Shown piece after piece: positions 1 to 8,823 of a stretch of 64,000 bases of DNA (positions are counted from its first letter, which is position 1; the number at the start of each line of letters is the position of its first letter). The stretch lies in NCBI RefSeq assembly GCF_009695545.1, contig NZ_VUNS01000006.1, forward strand, positions 146,977 through 210,976, given 5' to 3'. The translations under genes were made by a program, and so were the position numbers. The stretch comes from Victivallis lenta. Lineage in GTDB: Bacteria > Verrucomicrobiota > Lentisphaeria > Victivallales > Victivallaceae. A model generated the notes under the pieces. That model was not told where the DNA came from. It was given only the letters and a program-made list of their open reading frames with translations, and searched no databases.

Positions 1-140
1 TTCATAGTCCCTGGTTTTTTCGTTGTGACCCAATCGTTCAAAATAGCAAAATACGTTTAGACTATACACCTGAATCCGTGTGAATTCAAGCAGACCCCCT
101 AAAAAAAGTCCCGAGATCGCCGTCAAAACCGGTTCGGGGC

Positions 141-179
141 TTGATTTTGGAGGGCGCAAGGTCTATCTTATTACAATAA
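141..179 (+). promoter_or_regulatory. Putative znu promoter with overlapping palindrome
   Basis: TTGATT (141-146) and TATCTT (164-169) are separated by 17 bp, each matching the sigma-70 consensus at four of six bases. A short palindrome, TTATT-AC-AATAA (168-179), covers the end of the -10. An operator here would suit a Zur-type repressor, but the site does not match a known Zur box that I can recognise. Confidence 0.4.
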
Positions 180-199
180 CAGTTTGCCGGGGAGGGTAT

Positions 200-1219
200 A
201 TGGGGTTACGAAAAATTCATCTGGCGATTCCGCTGCTCGCCGCGCTGATTCTGGCCGGCTGCGGGGAAGAGAAAAAATCCGCCGGCGACGGGCGGATGCC
301 GGTTTACAGCGGGCTGCCGCCGGTCGCGTTTCTGGCCTCGGCCGTCGGCGGGGAGCGGGTCGACTCGCATTCGATGCTGCCCGAAGGGCGCAGCCCGCAC
401 GATTATTCGCCGGGCCCGCGCGAGGTTCGCGGCGTCGTGTCGTCCAGGCTCTTCTTCACGACCGGCATGAGTTTCGAGAATACGGTCAGCCGGGCGCTTG
501 CGCCGGAGCGCACGCGCATTGTCGATGTGAGCGCGGGCGTTGAGCGGATCCCGTTCGACGGCGTCGGCTGCGACGACCCGTCGCACCGCCACGAGGGGGC
601 CGCCGTGCACGATCACGACTGCGGACACAATCATAAGCACGGCGAAGTCTGCACGCACGATCACGACCGCGCCGGGGAGGCGCCCTGCGACGACTGCGCG
701 AAGGACCACGCGCACGGCGCCAGCGATCCGCATGTCTGGCTTTCGGCGCACAACGCGGCGGTTATGGCGGAGAATATCGCAAAGGCGCTTTCCGAAGCCG
801 ATCCCGCCGGCGCCGCCGTCTACGCCGCGAATCTCGAGGCGCTCAAGCGGAAGCTGCGGGAGGGCGAGGAGTATGCGAAGCGGTCGCTCGCTCCGTATGC
901 GGGGCGCGAATTTTATGTCTATCACCCGGCTTTCGGGTATTTTGCGAAGATGGTCAATCTCCGGCAGGAGGCGATCGAACTCGGCGGCCGCGAGGCGACG
1001 CCGAAGCGCCTTTCGGAAATCATCCGGCGCGCGCTGGAGAACCGTGTCAGGGTCGTTTTCGTGCAGCCGCAGTTCAATCCGAACAGCGCCCGGGCGCTCG
1101 GCAATGCCATCGGCGGCAAGGTCGCGCCGCTTGACGCGCTCGCCGCGGACATCCCCGCCAATATCCGCGCGATGACCGACGCCCTGATCGAAGGATTCGC
1201 ATCCGAGGGGAGGAAATAG
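200..1219 (+). CDS. znuA: Zinc ABC transporter, substrate-binding lipoprotein
   Basis: This is the extracytoplasmic metal-binding component of a ZnuABC-type importer (cluster A-1 binding proteins), 339 residues. The start at 200 is chosen because it gives a lipoprotein signal (LILAGC, lipid-anchored Cys21) and sits behind GGGGAGGG; an in-frame start at 80 would bury that signal. A histidine/aspartate-rich loop (about residues 128-180, with HDHD, HNHKH, HDHD and HAHG clusters) precedes the conserved DPHVWLS segment, and YHPAFGYF is the second conserved metal-site segment. The His-rich loop is characteristic of zinc-specific members and argues against manganese or iron. It is the first gene of a three-gene operon with the ATPase and permease. 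Confidence 0.9.
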   Translation: MGLRKIHLAIPLLAALILAGCGEEKKSAGDGRMPVYSGLPPVAFLASAVGGERVDSHSMLPEGRSPHDYSPGPREVRGVVSSRLFFTTGMSFENTVSRALAPERTRIVDVSAGVERIPFDGVGCDDPSHRHEGAAVHDHDCGHNHKHGEVCTHDHDRAGEAPCDDCAKDHAHGASDPHVWLSAHNAAVMAENIAKALSEADPAGAAVYAANLEALKRKLREGEEYAKRSLAPYAGREFYVYHPAFGYFAKMVNLRQEAIELGGREATPKRLSEIIRRALENRVRVVFVQPQFNPNSARALGNAIGGKVAPLDALAADIPANIRAMTDALIEGFASEGRK

Positions 1220-1225
1220 AACCCG

Positions 1226-2020
1226 ATGGCTTCCTCTCCGCAAATTATCGTTGAACTGTCGGATGTCTGGTTCGGTTACGAGCCGGGCGTCCCGGCGCTC
1301 GAAGGCGTGAATTTCAAAATCGAACGCGGCCGCTCCGGCTGCATCGTCGGCCCGAACGGCGGCGGAAAAAGCACGCTGATGCGGCTGCTGCTCGGGCTCC
1401 TGACGCCGCAGAGGGGGAAAATCCGGGTTTTCGGCACGACTCCGGTTGCGGCGCGCCCGCATATCGGCTATATGCCGCAGTATCATCAGCTCGACGCGGC
1501 GTTTCCGGTCACGGTCTTCGAGGTCGTGCTGATGGGGCGTATGCGGAAGGGGTTCTGGGGGCGCTACGCCGCGGCCGACCGCGAGGCGGCGCGCAGGGCA
1601 CTTGAGGAGATGGGGATTCCGGAGCTCGCGTCGCGCAGCTTCTCGGAGCTCTCCGGCGGCCAGCGCCAGCGGGTGCTGATCGCCCGGGCGCTGGCGAGCG
1701 AGCCGGAACTGCTGCTGCTCGACGAGCCGACCGCGAACATCGATCCCGGCGCCGAAGAGCAGTTCTACGCGACGCTCGATGTGCTGCGGAAGCGCATGAC
1801 CGTCCTGACCGTGTCGCACGACCTCGGTTTCGTGAACCGCGAAATCGACCTTGTGATCTGTGTCAACCGGCGCGTGACGGTACACGAGGCCGCGGCCTTT
1901 TCCGCCGAGACGGCCAACGAGGTCTATCATCATCAGGTGAACCTGATCAAGCATGATCACGCCTGTTTCTGCAACTGCGAGCACCGCCGCACGGAGCCGG
2001 AGAGGGAGGACGCGAAATGA
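1226..2020 (+). CDS. znuC: Zinc ABC transporter, ATP-binding protein
   Basis: This is the cytoplasmic ATPase subunit of the zinc importer, 264 residues, a normal length for the family. Visible motifs are Walker A GPNGGGKS (about residue 42), the Q-loop region YMPQYHQLD, the ABC signature LSGGQRQR, Walker B LLLLDEPT and the switch histidine in VSHD. The C-terminus carries an extra His/Cys-rich tail (YHHQVNLIKHDHACFCNCEH) that could bind metal. That tail is unusual for the ATPase subunit and might sense cytoplasmic zinc, which is inference. It starts 6 bp after znuA and its stop overlaps the permease start (ATGA), so the three genes are translationally coupled. Confidence 0.92.
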   Translation: MASSPQIIVELSDVWFGYEPGVPALEGVNFKIERGRSGCIVGPNGGGKSTLMRLLLGLLTPQRGKIRVFGTTPVAARPHIGYMPQYHQLDAAFPVTVFEVVLMGRMRKGFWGRYAAADREAARRALEEMGIPELASRSFSELSGGQRQRVLIARALASEPELLLLDEPTANIDPGAEEQFYATLDVLRKRMTVLTVSHDLGFVNREIDLVICVNRRVTVHEAAAFSAETANEVYHHQVNLIKHDHACFCNCEHRRTEPEREDAK

Positions 2021-2856
2021 ACGTTTTCCAGGAGCTGCTGCGTCCGGAGATGAGCGTCTGGCGTTATGCGCTGATCATCGGGGCGCTTTCGAGTGTTTCG
2101 CTCGGCATCGTCGGGACGATGGTCGTGACGCGGCGGATCAGTTCGCTGGCCGGGGCCGCGTCGCATGCGGCGCTGGGCGGAATCGGCGTCGCGCTGTTCC
2201 TGCAGCAGATGCTGCTGCCGTGGTTTGCGCCGATGCTCGGCGCGGTGATCGGGTCGGTTTCGGCCGCGCTGGTGGTCGGCGTCGTGAATCTGTATGCGCG
2301 GGAGCGGGAAGACACGATCATCAACGTGGTCTGGGCGCTCTGGATGTCGATCGGCCTGATTTTCCTGCACTGGACGAGCGGATATGTGGATCTCCAGGGG
2401 TATCTGTTCGGCAACATCCTGCTGGTGACCCGGACGGAGATCTATATGACGCTGGGGCTGGATCTGCTGATCCTCATCCCGACGCTGCTGTTTTACAACA
2501 ACATCCTTGCGATGTCGTTCGACGGCACGTTCGCGGAACTGCGCGGGGTGCGCGTGAAGCTGATCTATTTCCTGCTGCTGGTCCTGACGGCGCTGGCGAT
2601 CGTGCTGCTGATCAACGTGGTCGGCATCATTCTCGTCATTGCGCTTCTGACGCTGCCCGCGGCGACGGCGGGGTGTTTTACGCGCCACCTGTGGTCGATG
2701 ATGCTGGGCGCGACGATTTTGAGCGGGGTGTTTCTGGTCGGCGGCCTGTTCGGCGGTTTCTGGATCGACCTGCCTTCCGGGCCGGTGATCGTGGTGCTGG
2801 CGGCGCTGGTCTATCTGTGCGGACTCGGATTTACCGCGTGGCGGAAGCGCGGTTGA
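2017..2856 (+). CDS. znuB: Zinc ABC transporter, permease (ABC-3 family)
   Basis: This is the integral-membrane channel subunit, 279 residues with about eight hydrophobic segments, matching the ABC-3 (ZnuB/MntB/TroC) family. The N-terminal region has the family's conserved MVVTRRISSLAGAASHAALGGIG segment (shown here in part: SSLAGAASHAALGGIG). The internal LRGVRV motif and the VGIILVIALLTLPAATA helix are typical of the family's ATPase-coupling region. The 4-bp overlap with znuC supports fixed stoichiometric expression. Substrate assignment rests on the His-rich binding protein upstream, because the permease alone does not separate zinc from manganese. Confidence 0.92.
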   Translation: MNVFQELLRPEMSVWRYALIIGALSSVSLGIVGTMVVTRRISSLAGAASHAALGGIGVALFLQQMLLPWFAPMLGAVIGSVSAALVVGVVNLYAREREDTIINVVWALWMSIGLIFLHWTSGYVDLQGYLFGNILLVTRTEIYMTLGLDLLILIPTLLFYNNILAMSFDGTFAELRGVRVKLIYFLLLVLTALAIVLLINVVGIILVIALLTLPAATAGCFTRHLWSMMLGATILSGVFLVGGLFGGFWIDLPSGPVIVVLAALVYLCGLGFTAWRKRG

Positions 2857-2887
2857 GGATTTTTTTGAATTTCAGGGGGTGGTGCGA

Positions 2888-3652
2888 ATGAAAAAACGGA
2901 ATCTGATTTTCTGCGGGGCGGCCTGTTCGGCGCTGCTGCTTTTTGCCGCCGGGTGCGGCCCTTCCACGGCGGAGGAGTGTCTGAAGAACGGCGCCGACCG
3001 CGGTGCGAACGGGGACTGGAAGGGTGCGCTTAAAATGGCGGACCGCGCCGCGGAGCTGAGTCCGGACAACGTTTCGGCGCTCGTGCTGCGGGCGGTTGCC
3101 TGCGACGCGCTCGGCGAACGCGACCGCGCGCTCGATGCGGCGCGCCAGGCCGCCGTGCGCAACCCGGAGAGCTTTGCGGCGCAGTATACGCTCGGCCGGC
3201 TCTATGCGGCCGATCCGGCGCGTTACACCGATGCGCTTCCGGCGCTGACCCGCGCCGCGTCGCTGCGCGGTTTTAAGGACCGCGGCACGCTGGTCATGCT
3301 GGCGAATACGCTGGTTGCCCAGCGTTCGCCGTCGGCGATGAGCTGGCTCAATACGCTTGTCCGCATCGCGCCGGAGCTCGAATCCGAGGCGGCGTACCAC
3401 AATCTGCTCGGCATTGCGCAGGCGCATGCCAGGCGTCCCGACGCGGCGCGTCAGGCGTTCACCCGCGCCTACCAGCTGGGCCGGAACAATCCGACGATCG
3501 TCTACAATATCGGCGCCTTTTTCGACCGTTATGCCTCGAATCCGCGCGCGGCGGCGTCGTTTTACCGGAAGTTCCTCGAACTCGCCGGGGAAGATGCGGC
3601 CTTTGCGGCTCGGAAGAGCGAAGTCACGGCGCGCCTCGCGCGCATACGGTGA
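2888..3652 (+). CDS. TPR-repeat lipoprotein
   Basis: A 254-residue secreted lipoprotein: the signal MKKRNLIFCGAACSALLLFA ends at AAGC (Cys23). The ATG at 2888 is preferred over the GTG at 2879 because CAGGGGGTGG lies at the right distance. The mature part is built from tetratricopeptide-like helical pairs (for example AAELSPDNVSALVLRAVA and HNLLGIAQAHARRPDAARQA), so it is probably a protein-protein interaction scaffold on the outer or inner membrane. It lies 31 bp downstream of znuB and 21 bp upstream of dnaG. Neither neighbour suggests a specific partner, and the function is unknown. Confidence 0.8.
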   Translation: MKKRNLIFCGAACSALLLFAAGCGPSTAEECLKNGADRGANGDWKGALKMADRAAELSPDNVSALVLRAVACDALGERDRALDAARQAAVRNPESFAAQYTLGRLYAADPARYTDALPALTRAASLRGFKDRGTLVMLANTLVAQRSPSAMSWLNTLVRIAPELESEAAYHNLLGIAQAHARRPDAARQAFTRAYQLGRNNPTIVYNIGAFFDRYASNPRAAASFYRKFLELAGEDAAFAARKSEVTARLARIR

Positions 3653-3673
3653 GGCGGGAGGAGCTGCGGTTCG

Positions 3674-5479
3674 ATGGGATTCGGCGTTTCGAAGGATGTG
3701 ATCGAGGAGATCCGCTCCCGCTGCGATATCGTGGACCTGATCGGGAGTTTTGTGCCGCTCAAGCGGTCCGGAACCAACACCTACAAGGGGCTCTGTCCGT
3801 TCCATCAGGAGAAGACGCCGTCGTTCCATGTGGATGCGTCGCGGCAGATGTACCACTGTTTCGGGTGCGGCAAGGGCGGCGACGTGTTCCGTTTCTATAT
3901 GGATAAGGAGAATGTCGGCTTTTCCGACGCGCTGCATATGCTTGCATCGCGCGTCGGCGTGGTGATTCCGGAGAACTCGGGTGAGAACAGCGATCCTGCC
4001 GAGGGCCGCCGCCGGGCCGATGCGCGGGAGCGGCTCTACCGCGTCAACGAGGATTTCTGCTGCTTCTTCGAGCGGACGCTGCTCGGGAACCCTGATTCCC
4101 CGCCGACCCAGTACCTGATCAAGCGCGGGATTCCGCGCGACGTTGCGGAGAAATTCCGCATCGGCGCGGCGCCGGATGCGTGGACCGCCTGTCTCGAATA
4201 CGGGCTTTCGCTCGGTTATACCGAAGAGGAGCTCGTTACCTCCGGAATCGTCCGCCGCAAAGAGGAGACCGGGAGGCTCTTCGACCACTTCAAGGGGCGG
4301 CTCACCTTTGCGATCACGAACGAACAGGGCAGGGTTGTCGGGTTTTCGGCCCGCTCGCTCGAAGCCAAGCCGCCGGCCGGCAAATACATCAATACGCCGG
4401 AGAGCCCGGTGTTCAAGAAGGGGAATCTGCTTTATGCGCTGCCGCTGGCGCGCAAGATGATGGTCGAGAAGAATATGGCGATTCTCTGCGAAGGCCAGCT
4501 CGATACGATCGCCTTCCACCGCGCCGGCTTCGAGTGCGCGGTCGCGCCGCAGGGGACCGGGTTCACCGAGGGGCAGGCGCGGATTCTGAAGCGCTATGCG
4601 AACCGGATTTTCCTCGCCTTCGATGCGGATTCCGCCGGGCAGAAGGCGATTCTGCGCGCGGTCGAACTCCTGCTGCCGCTGTCGATGGAGATCAAGGTGA
4701 TCCGCATACCGGGCGGCAAGGACCCGGACGAGTTGTTCCGCAACGGCGGCCCGGACGCGGTTGCCGCGGCGGTCGATGACGCGATTCCGTGGCTCGACGT
4801 GCTGGTCGCTTCGCTGCCGGAACGGTACGATATGGACTCCCCCGCCGGGCGCGGCCGGGCCGCCGGGGAGGTGGCCGGCTACCTGCTGAAGATCACGAGC
4901 CAGGTCGAGCTTGAGCTGTATATCCGCAAGGCCGCCACGGCGCTCCAGATCAGCGAGGAGGCGTTCTGGTCCGAGCTGCGCCGGATACAGGCCGGGGCGC
5001 GCCGGAGCGATTTTTCGGCGGTTCCCACCGAAACGGCGGTTCCGGCGCCGAAGCCGGAGAAATTCGCATCGGCGCCGGGGCTTTCGGCTGCGCTGCTGAC
5101 GCTGCTTGAGCTGGCGATTTCGTCCGAGGAGGCGGCGAAGCGGCTGTCGGAACTCTGTTCGCCGGAGGAGCTCGGCAGCGAGGACACGGTCGGCCGGGCG
5201 TTGAACGCCGTGATCGACGCGGCCCAGAACGGAGTGCATGCGAACGCGGCTTCACTGCTCGGGGAGATGCTGATCGAGTCGCCGGACCCGGCGGTCAGCC
5301 GGGTGCTGGTCGAGCACCGGGAGTTCGCCGATCCGGAGAAGGCGCTGGCCGACTCCGTCGCGCAGCTGCGGCGCGCCCGCAGCAGGGAATCGCGGGCCGA
5401 GCTGCTGGTCCGGCTCCGCGGCACGGTCGATCCGGCCGAAAAAATGGCGATACTGAAACAAATTTCCGAATTGCGGTGA
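3674..5479 (+). CDS. dnaG: DNA primase
   Basis: Synthesises RNA primers at the replication fork. The 601 residues fit DnaG. Order of domains: an N-terminal CHC2 zinc ribbon (Cys41-x2-His44 and Cys62-x2-Cys65, in GLCPFHQEKTPSFHVD and YHCFGCGKGGDVFRF), the primase catalytic core with GRVVGFSARSL, and the TOPRIM fold with ILCEGQLDTIAFHRAGF and LAFDADSAGQKA, where the Glu and the DxD acidic residues bind metal. The last about 170 residues are divergent and would correspond to the DnaB-helicase-binding region. GGAGGAG at about 3656 precedes the start. In many bacteria dnaG sits with rpoD and rpsU; neither is present here. Confidence 0.97.
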   Translation: MGFGVSKDVIEEIRSRCDIVDLIGSFVPLKRSGTNTYKGLCPFHQEKTPSFHVDASRQMYHCFGCGKGGDVFRFYMDKENVGFSDALHMLASRVGVVIPENSGENSDPAEGRRRADARERLYRVNEDFCCFFERTLLGNPDSPPTQYLIKRGIPRDVAEKFRIGAAPDAWTACLEYGLSLGYTEEELVTSGIVRRKEETGRLFDHFKGRLTFAITNEQGRVVGFSARSLEAKPPAGKYINTPESPVFKKGNLLYALPLARKMMVEKNMAILCEGQLDTIAFHRAGFECAVAPQGTGFTEGQARILKRYANRIFLAFDADSAGQKAILRAVELLLPLSMEIKVIRIPGGKDPDELFRNGGPDAVAAAVDDAIPWLDVLVASLPERYDMDSPAGRGRAAGEVAGYLLKITSQVELELYIRKAATALQISEEAFWSELRRIQAGARRSDFSAVPTETAVPAPKPEKFASAPGLSAALLTLLELAISSEEAAKRLSELCSPEELGSEDTVGRALNAVIDAAQNGVHANAASLLGEMLIESPDPAVSRVLVEHREFADPEKALADSVAQLRRARSRESRAELLVRLRGTVDPAEKMAILKQISELR

Positions 5480-5528
5480 CACGGTGCGGATTTCCGGCCG
5501 TTCCGCGGATGGAACAGGAAGGTGAGAG

Positions 5529-6131
5529 ATGAAACGGTTCTGGTTGATTTGTGCGGCGGGCGCGGCAGCGGTCCTGACCGGCTGCGTGCGGGAGGTCGAG
5601 AGCAAGGAGCAGAAGTTCGTGGCGGGGTCCCTGCCGCTGCCGGAGTACGCGCCGCTCGAGCGCTACAAGCTCGGCATCAACCTCGAGGGGGATCGCGAAT
5701 ATGTGGCGGGCGGCGACAGCACGCTGCATTTCACGATCACGAACCTCGATACGGAGCCGGTGCGGATTCCGGAGTGGTATATGAACGAGCCGGACAACCT
5801 GCTGCTCTACTGCCAGCCGTGGTTCCCCGGCCAGGAGGAGCCGGATGAAAATCTCTGGGTGCCGATCGAGATCGAGACGAAGAAGCCGGATTTCCGTTTC
5901 CCGCTGGAGCTCTCCCCGGAGAGCAAGGTGTTCATCGACCGCGACCTGCGCATCCTGCGCGCCCTGAAGCTGACGCCGGAGGGGGAGCGGCGCTTCTTCA
6001 TCAAGGTGAAGCTGAATCTGAAGTCGGTCGACGTCGAGAGTCCGGTTTTCGGCATTTCGGTCCATTCGCAGGAGGCCGAGGAGGCGAAGCTCAAGGCGCA
6101 GCAGCAGAGGAAACAGCGTGAAGCCCTCTGA
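5529..6131 (+). CDS. Hypothetical lipoprotein
   Basis: A 200-residue protein with a clear lipoprotein signal (MKRFWLICAAGAAAVLTGC, lipid-anchored Cys19). The mature part looks like a single beta-rich domain: stretches such as STLHFTITNLDTEPVRIPEW and FPLELSPESKVFIDRDLRI suggest an immunoglobulin-like fold. It ends in a charged Glu/Lys/Gln helix (EEAEEAKLKAQQQRKQ type). I do not recognise the family. The gene overlaps the following acyltransferase by 14 bp, so the two are probably co-translated. Confidence 0.7.
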   Translation: MKRFWLICAAGAAAVLTGCVREVESKEQKFVAGSLPLPEYAPLERYKLGINLEGDREYVAGGDSTLHFTITNLDTEPVRIPEWYMNEPDNLLLYCQPWFPGQEEPDENLWVPIEIETKKPDFRFPLELSPESKVFIDRDLRILRALKLTPEGERRFFIKVKLNLKSVDVESPVFGISVHSQEAEEAKLKAQQQRKQREAL

Positions 6132-6654
6132 GGAGACCGCCTGCGGCGTGACGCCGGAGGAGTTCGAGCGGTTTACGCTCTATTGCTGCCGCTCCGACAA
6201 CAGCGTGGACAATCTGCGCCGGGCCGAGCTGCTCGGTTTCGGCGGAGGAGTGCGGATCGCGCCGGGGGCGATCGTCCGCATCGGCGCGAATCCGATCGGC
6301 GAAAACAGTTTTATCGGGCTTTACTGCTATGTGAACGGCGACGTGCGCATCGGCCGCAATGTCCTGATCGGTCCGTACTGTTCGCTGCCGGCCGGGAATC
6401 ATAAATTCGACCCGGCGACGCAGAGTTTTGCGACGAAGCGGGATGCCGCGAAGCCGATCGTGATCGGCGACGGCAGCTGGCTCGCGTCGGGATGCACGGT
6501 GACCGGCGGCGTGACGGTGGGACGCTGCAATCTCATTTGCGCGAACTCCGTCGTCACGCACGATACGCCGGATTATGCGATCATGGCCGGCACGCCGGCA
6601 CGCCGGATCGGGGAGATCGACCCGGAGAGCGGCGAGTACCGTTACTGGAAGTGA
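6118..6654 (+). CDS. Hexapeptide-repeat acyltransferase
   Basis: A 178-residue left-handed beta-helix (LbH) acyltransferase of the maltose/galactoside O-acetyltransferase type. Hexapeptide repeats run through VRIGANPIGENSFIGLY, VRIGRNVLIGPYCSLPAGNH and VIGDGSWLASGCTVTGGVTVGRC. The family's catalytic histidine is probably the one in PAGNHKFD, and the closing IMAGTPARRIG is typical of these enzymes. The start is a GTG at 6118 with AGAGGAA upstream, inside the preceding lipoprotein gene. The acceptor is unknown; a sugar or a surface glycan is likely. Confidence 0.85.
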   Translation: MKPSEETACGVTPEEFERFTLYCCRSDNSVDNLRRAELLGFGGGVRIAPGAIVRIGANPIGENSFIGLYCYVNGDVRIGRNVLIGPYCSLPAGNHKFDPATQSFATKRDAAKPIVIGDGSWLASGCTVTGGVTVGRCNLICANSVVTHDTPDYAIMAGTPARRIGEIDPESGEYRYWK

Positions 6655-6708
6655 AACGCGCGTTCCGCGAGCGTTTTCCGCCGGAGGGCGGAGGGAAGGG
6701 GGCCTGTC

Positions 6709-8823
6709 GTGAAGTTTATCGGGAGACATACCGGAAACACGGTTTTTCCGTCGCCGGAGCCGGGGGAGGCGGTCGGTTTGAATCCGCCCCCGCTGCAATG
6801 GGTTCCGGAACCGGGGTCCGGTCCTTACCGGGTCACCGTGACCGGCGCGGACGGCGGAACCCTGTTCGATGTCGAAACGGAGCGGAACGTCTTCCGCTTT
6901 CCCGCGAAGCTGCCGGCGGGCCGCTATCGCTGGAATGTGCGCCGCGGTGCCGACGAGCGCGGCGAATGGGCGTTCACGGTTTCGCCGGATGCCGTCGAGT
7001 TCCTGCCGCCGTCGGCGGAGGAGCTGCTCGCCGCGCTGCCTGCGGAGCGCCCGCGCCACATCTACTTTCCGGAGGAGCTCGCTTCTCTGGCGGCCGCCCA
7101 TCCGGTCCAGCTGGCAATTCTCGAACGCAATGTGAAGCTGGCTCTGGAAGAGGGATTCATGCGCTACCCCGATTTCTGGCGCGCCGGCGGCCGCACCGAT
7201 TACCGCAGCGCCCTCGACGAAGTGCGCCGGTTTCTCGACCGTAACACGGCGGCCTGTGCGCTGCTGTGGCTCTTCCGGCGCGAGCGCCGGGCGGGGGAGT
7301 ATGCCCGGCGGGCGCTGCTGACGGTCTGCGAGTGGAATCCGGCCGGGGCGTGTTCGGTCGCGGGGCCGTGGGGCGACGAAGTCGGGCTCTCGATCGTGCG
7401 GATTCTGCCCGCCGTGTTCGACTGGGTTTACGAACTGCTTTCTCCGCAGGAGCGGCGCTGGGCGGCGGAGACGCTGCGGCAGCACGCGCGGCAGGTTTAC
7501 GGGCTCCTGACGGAGGGCGATTATTTCGGGGAACCCGGCAATTCGCACTCCGGCCGGCTGCCCGGGTATCTCGGGGAGCTTGCACTGGTGCTGCACGGCG
7601 AAATTCCGGAGGAGGAGTGCCGGCGCTGGCTCGCGTGCGCGCTTGATCTGTACGGTTCGATCTTTCCGCACTACGGCGGCCGCGACGGCGGCTGGGCCGA
7701 GGGGCCGTTCTACGCCTCCAGCTATACGAAGTGGTATCTGCCGTTTTTTCTGGCCGTGGAGCGCATCAGCGGATTTTCATTTCTGGTCAAGCCGTTTTTC
7801 CGCCATGTCGCGGAGTTCTTCCTGCATTTCGCCGTGCCGGGAATGGAGTGCCATCCGTTCGGCGACGGTCACTGGCCGACTGAATCCGAGTGGCCCGGAT
7901 TTCAGGCGCAGAATCCGTTCGGCATTTATGCCGAACGCTTCGGTCCGGAGCTCGCAAGGCGGTTTTCGGCGCGCTGCGACGCCGCGATCGAACGCTATGA
8001 GCTGCATCTGCTCGATGTGATCCGGCCGGAGCCGCGCGCCCCGCTGCCGCCGGAGAGCCGGGTCGGTACCGACCGCAGCTATGTTTCGCACGATGCCGGA
8101 CTGGCGAGCCTGCACACCTGTCTTGCGTGTCCGGAGCGCGATATCGCGGTTTTCGCCCGTGCGAGCCGTTACGGCACGCCGAGCCACCAGCACGCGGACC
8201 AGGGGGACTTCGCCCTGCTGATCGGCGGGCAGGCGTTTCTTGCGCCGAGCGGCAGCTTCGGGTATCAGTTCGGCGAGCCGCACCACCGGATCTGGACGCA
8301 GCAGACCGTTGCGGCGAACTGCTTCCTCATCGACGGGGAAGGGCAGAAGAAGAACAGCCCCGAGGCGACGGGATGGATGGAGACGGAGCTGGAGCGGGAG
8401 GATGTTTCGCGTATCGTCATGCACCTCGAAGAAGCGTATCCGATGCTCGAACGCTGTACGCGCACACTGATTTTCAACCATCGTACCGGCGCTTTGACCG
8501 TGACCGATGAAATCCGGGCCGCGAAACCGGTCGCGCCCGACTGGCGGCTGCACAGCTATGTCGCGCCGGAGCCGGACGGAGCAGGATTCCGCATTGTCCG
8601 TCCGGCCGGCATCCTCCGTTTCGAGGTGCGCGGCCCCGGAGAAGCGGTCTATTCGGCCGGAAACCGTTACTGTTATCCGAACGGAGCCGCGGAGGAGACG
8701 GTTCCGTGCCGCGAGCGCGAGCCCCAGTGGCATATGAACTGGCGCTTCGCTCCGGCGAAGGAGTTCGTGATAGAAGCCGTGTTTCATCCCGATTGCAACC
8801 AGAGGAGGAAAGAGGAATGCTGA
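6709..8823 (+). CDS. Heparinase II/III-family polysaccharide lyase
   Basis: A 704-residue protein with the layout of heparinase II/III-type lyases: an N-terminal beta domain (FIGRHTGNTVFPSPEPGE onward), an alpha/alpha toroid in the middle (roughly residues 110-450, including GNSHSGRLPGYLGELAL and GGRDGGWAEGPFY) and a C-terminal beta-sheet domain beginning near SYVSHDAGLASLHT with YGTPSHQHADQGDFALLIGG. The family cleaves uronate-containing glycosaminoglycans by beta-elimination; the exact substrate cannot be read from sequence. No export signal is evident, so it may act on imported oligosaccharides. The start is a GTG with GGAGGGAAGG upstream. Confidence 0.85.
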   Translation: MKFIGRHTGNTVFPSPEPGEAVGLNPPPLQWVPEPGSGPYRVTVTGADGGTLFDVETERNVFRFPAKLPAGRYRWNVRRGADERGEWAFTVSPDAVEFLPPSAEELLAALPAERPRHIYFPEELASLAAAHPVQLAILERNVKLALEEGFMRYPDFWRAGGRTDYRSALDEVRRFLDRNTAACALLWLFRRERRAGEYARRALLTVCEWNPAGACSVAGPWGDEVGLSIVRILPAVFDWVYELLSPQERRWAAETLRQHARQVYGLLTEGDYFGEPGNSHSGRLPGYLGELALVLHGEIPEEECRRWLACALDLYGSIFPHYGGRDGGWAEGPFYASSYTKWYLPFFLAVERISGFSFLVKPFFRHVAEFFLHFAVPGMECHPFGDGHWPTESEWPGFQAQNPFGIYAERFGPELARRFSARCDAAIERYELHLLDVIRPEPRAPLPPESRVGTDRSYVSHDAGLASLHTCLACPERDIAVFARASRYGTPSHQHADQGDFALLIGGQAFLAPSGSFGYQFGEPHHRIWTQQTVAANCFLIDGEGQKKNSPEATGWMETELEREDVSRIVMHLEEAYPMLERCTRTLIFNHRTGALTVTDEIRAAKPVAPDWRLHSYVAPEPDGAGFRIVRPAGILRFEVRGPGEAVYSAGNRYCYPNGAAEETVPCREREPQWHMNWRFAPAKEFVIEAVFHPDCNQRRKEEC

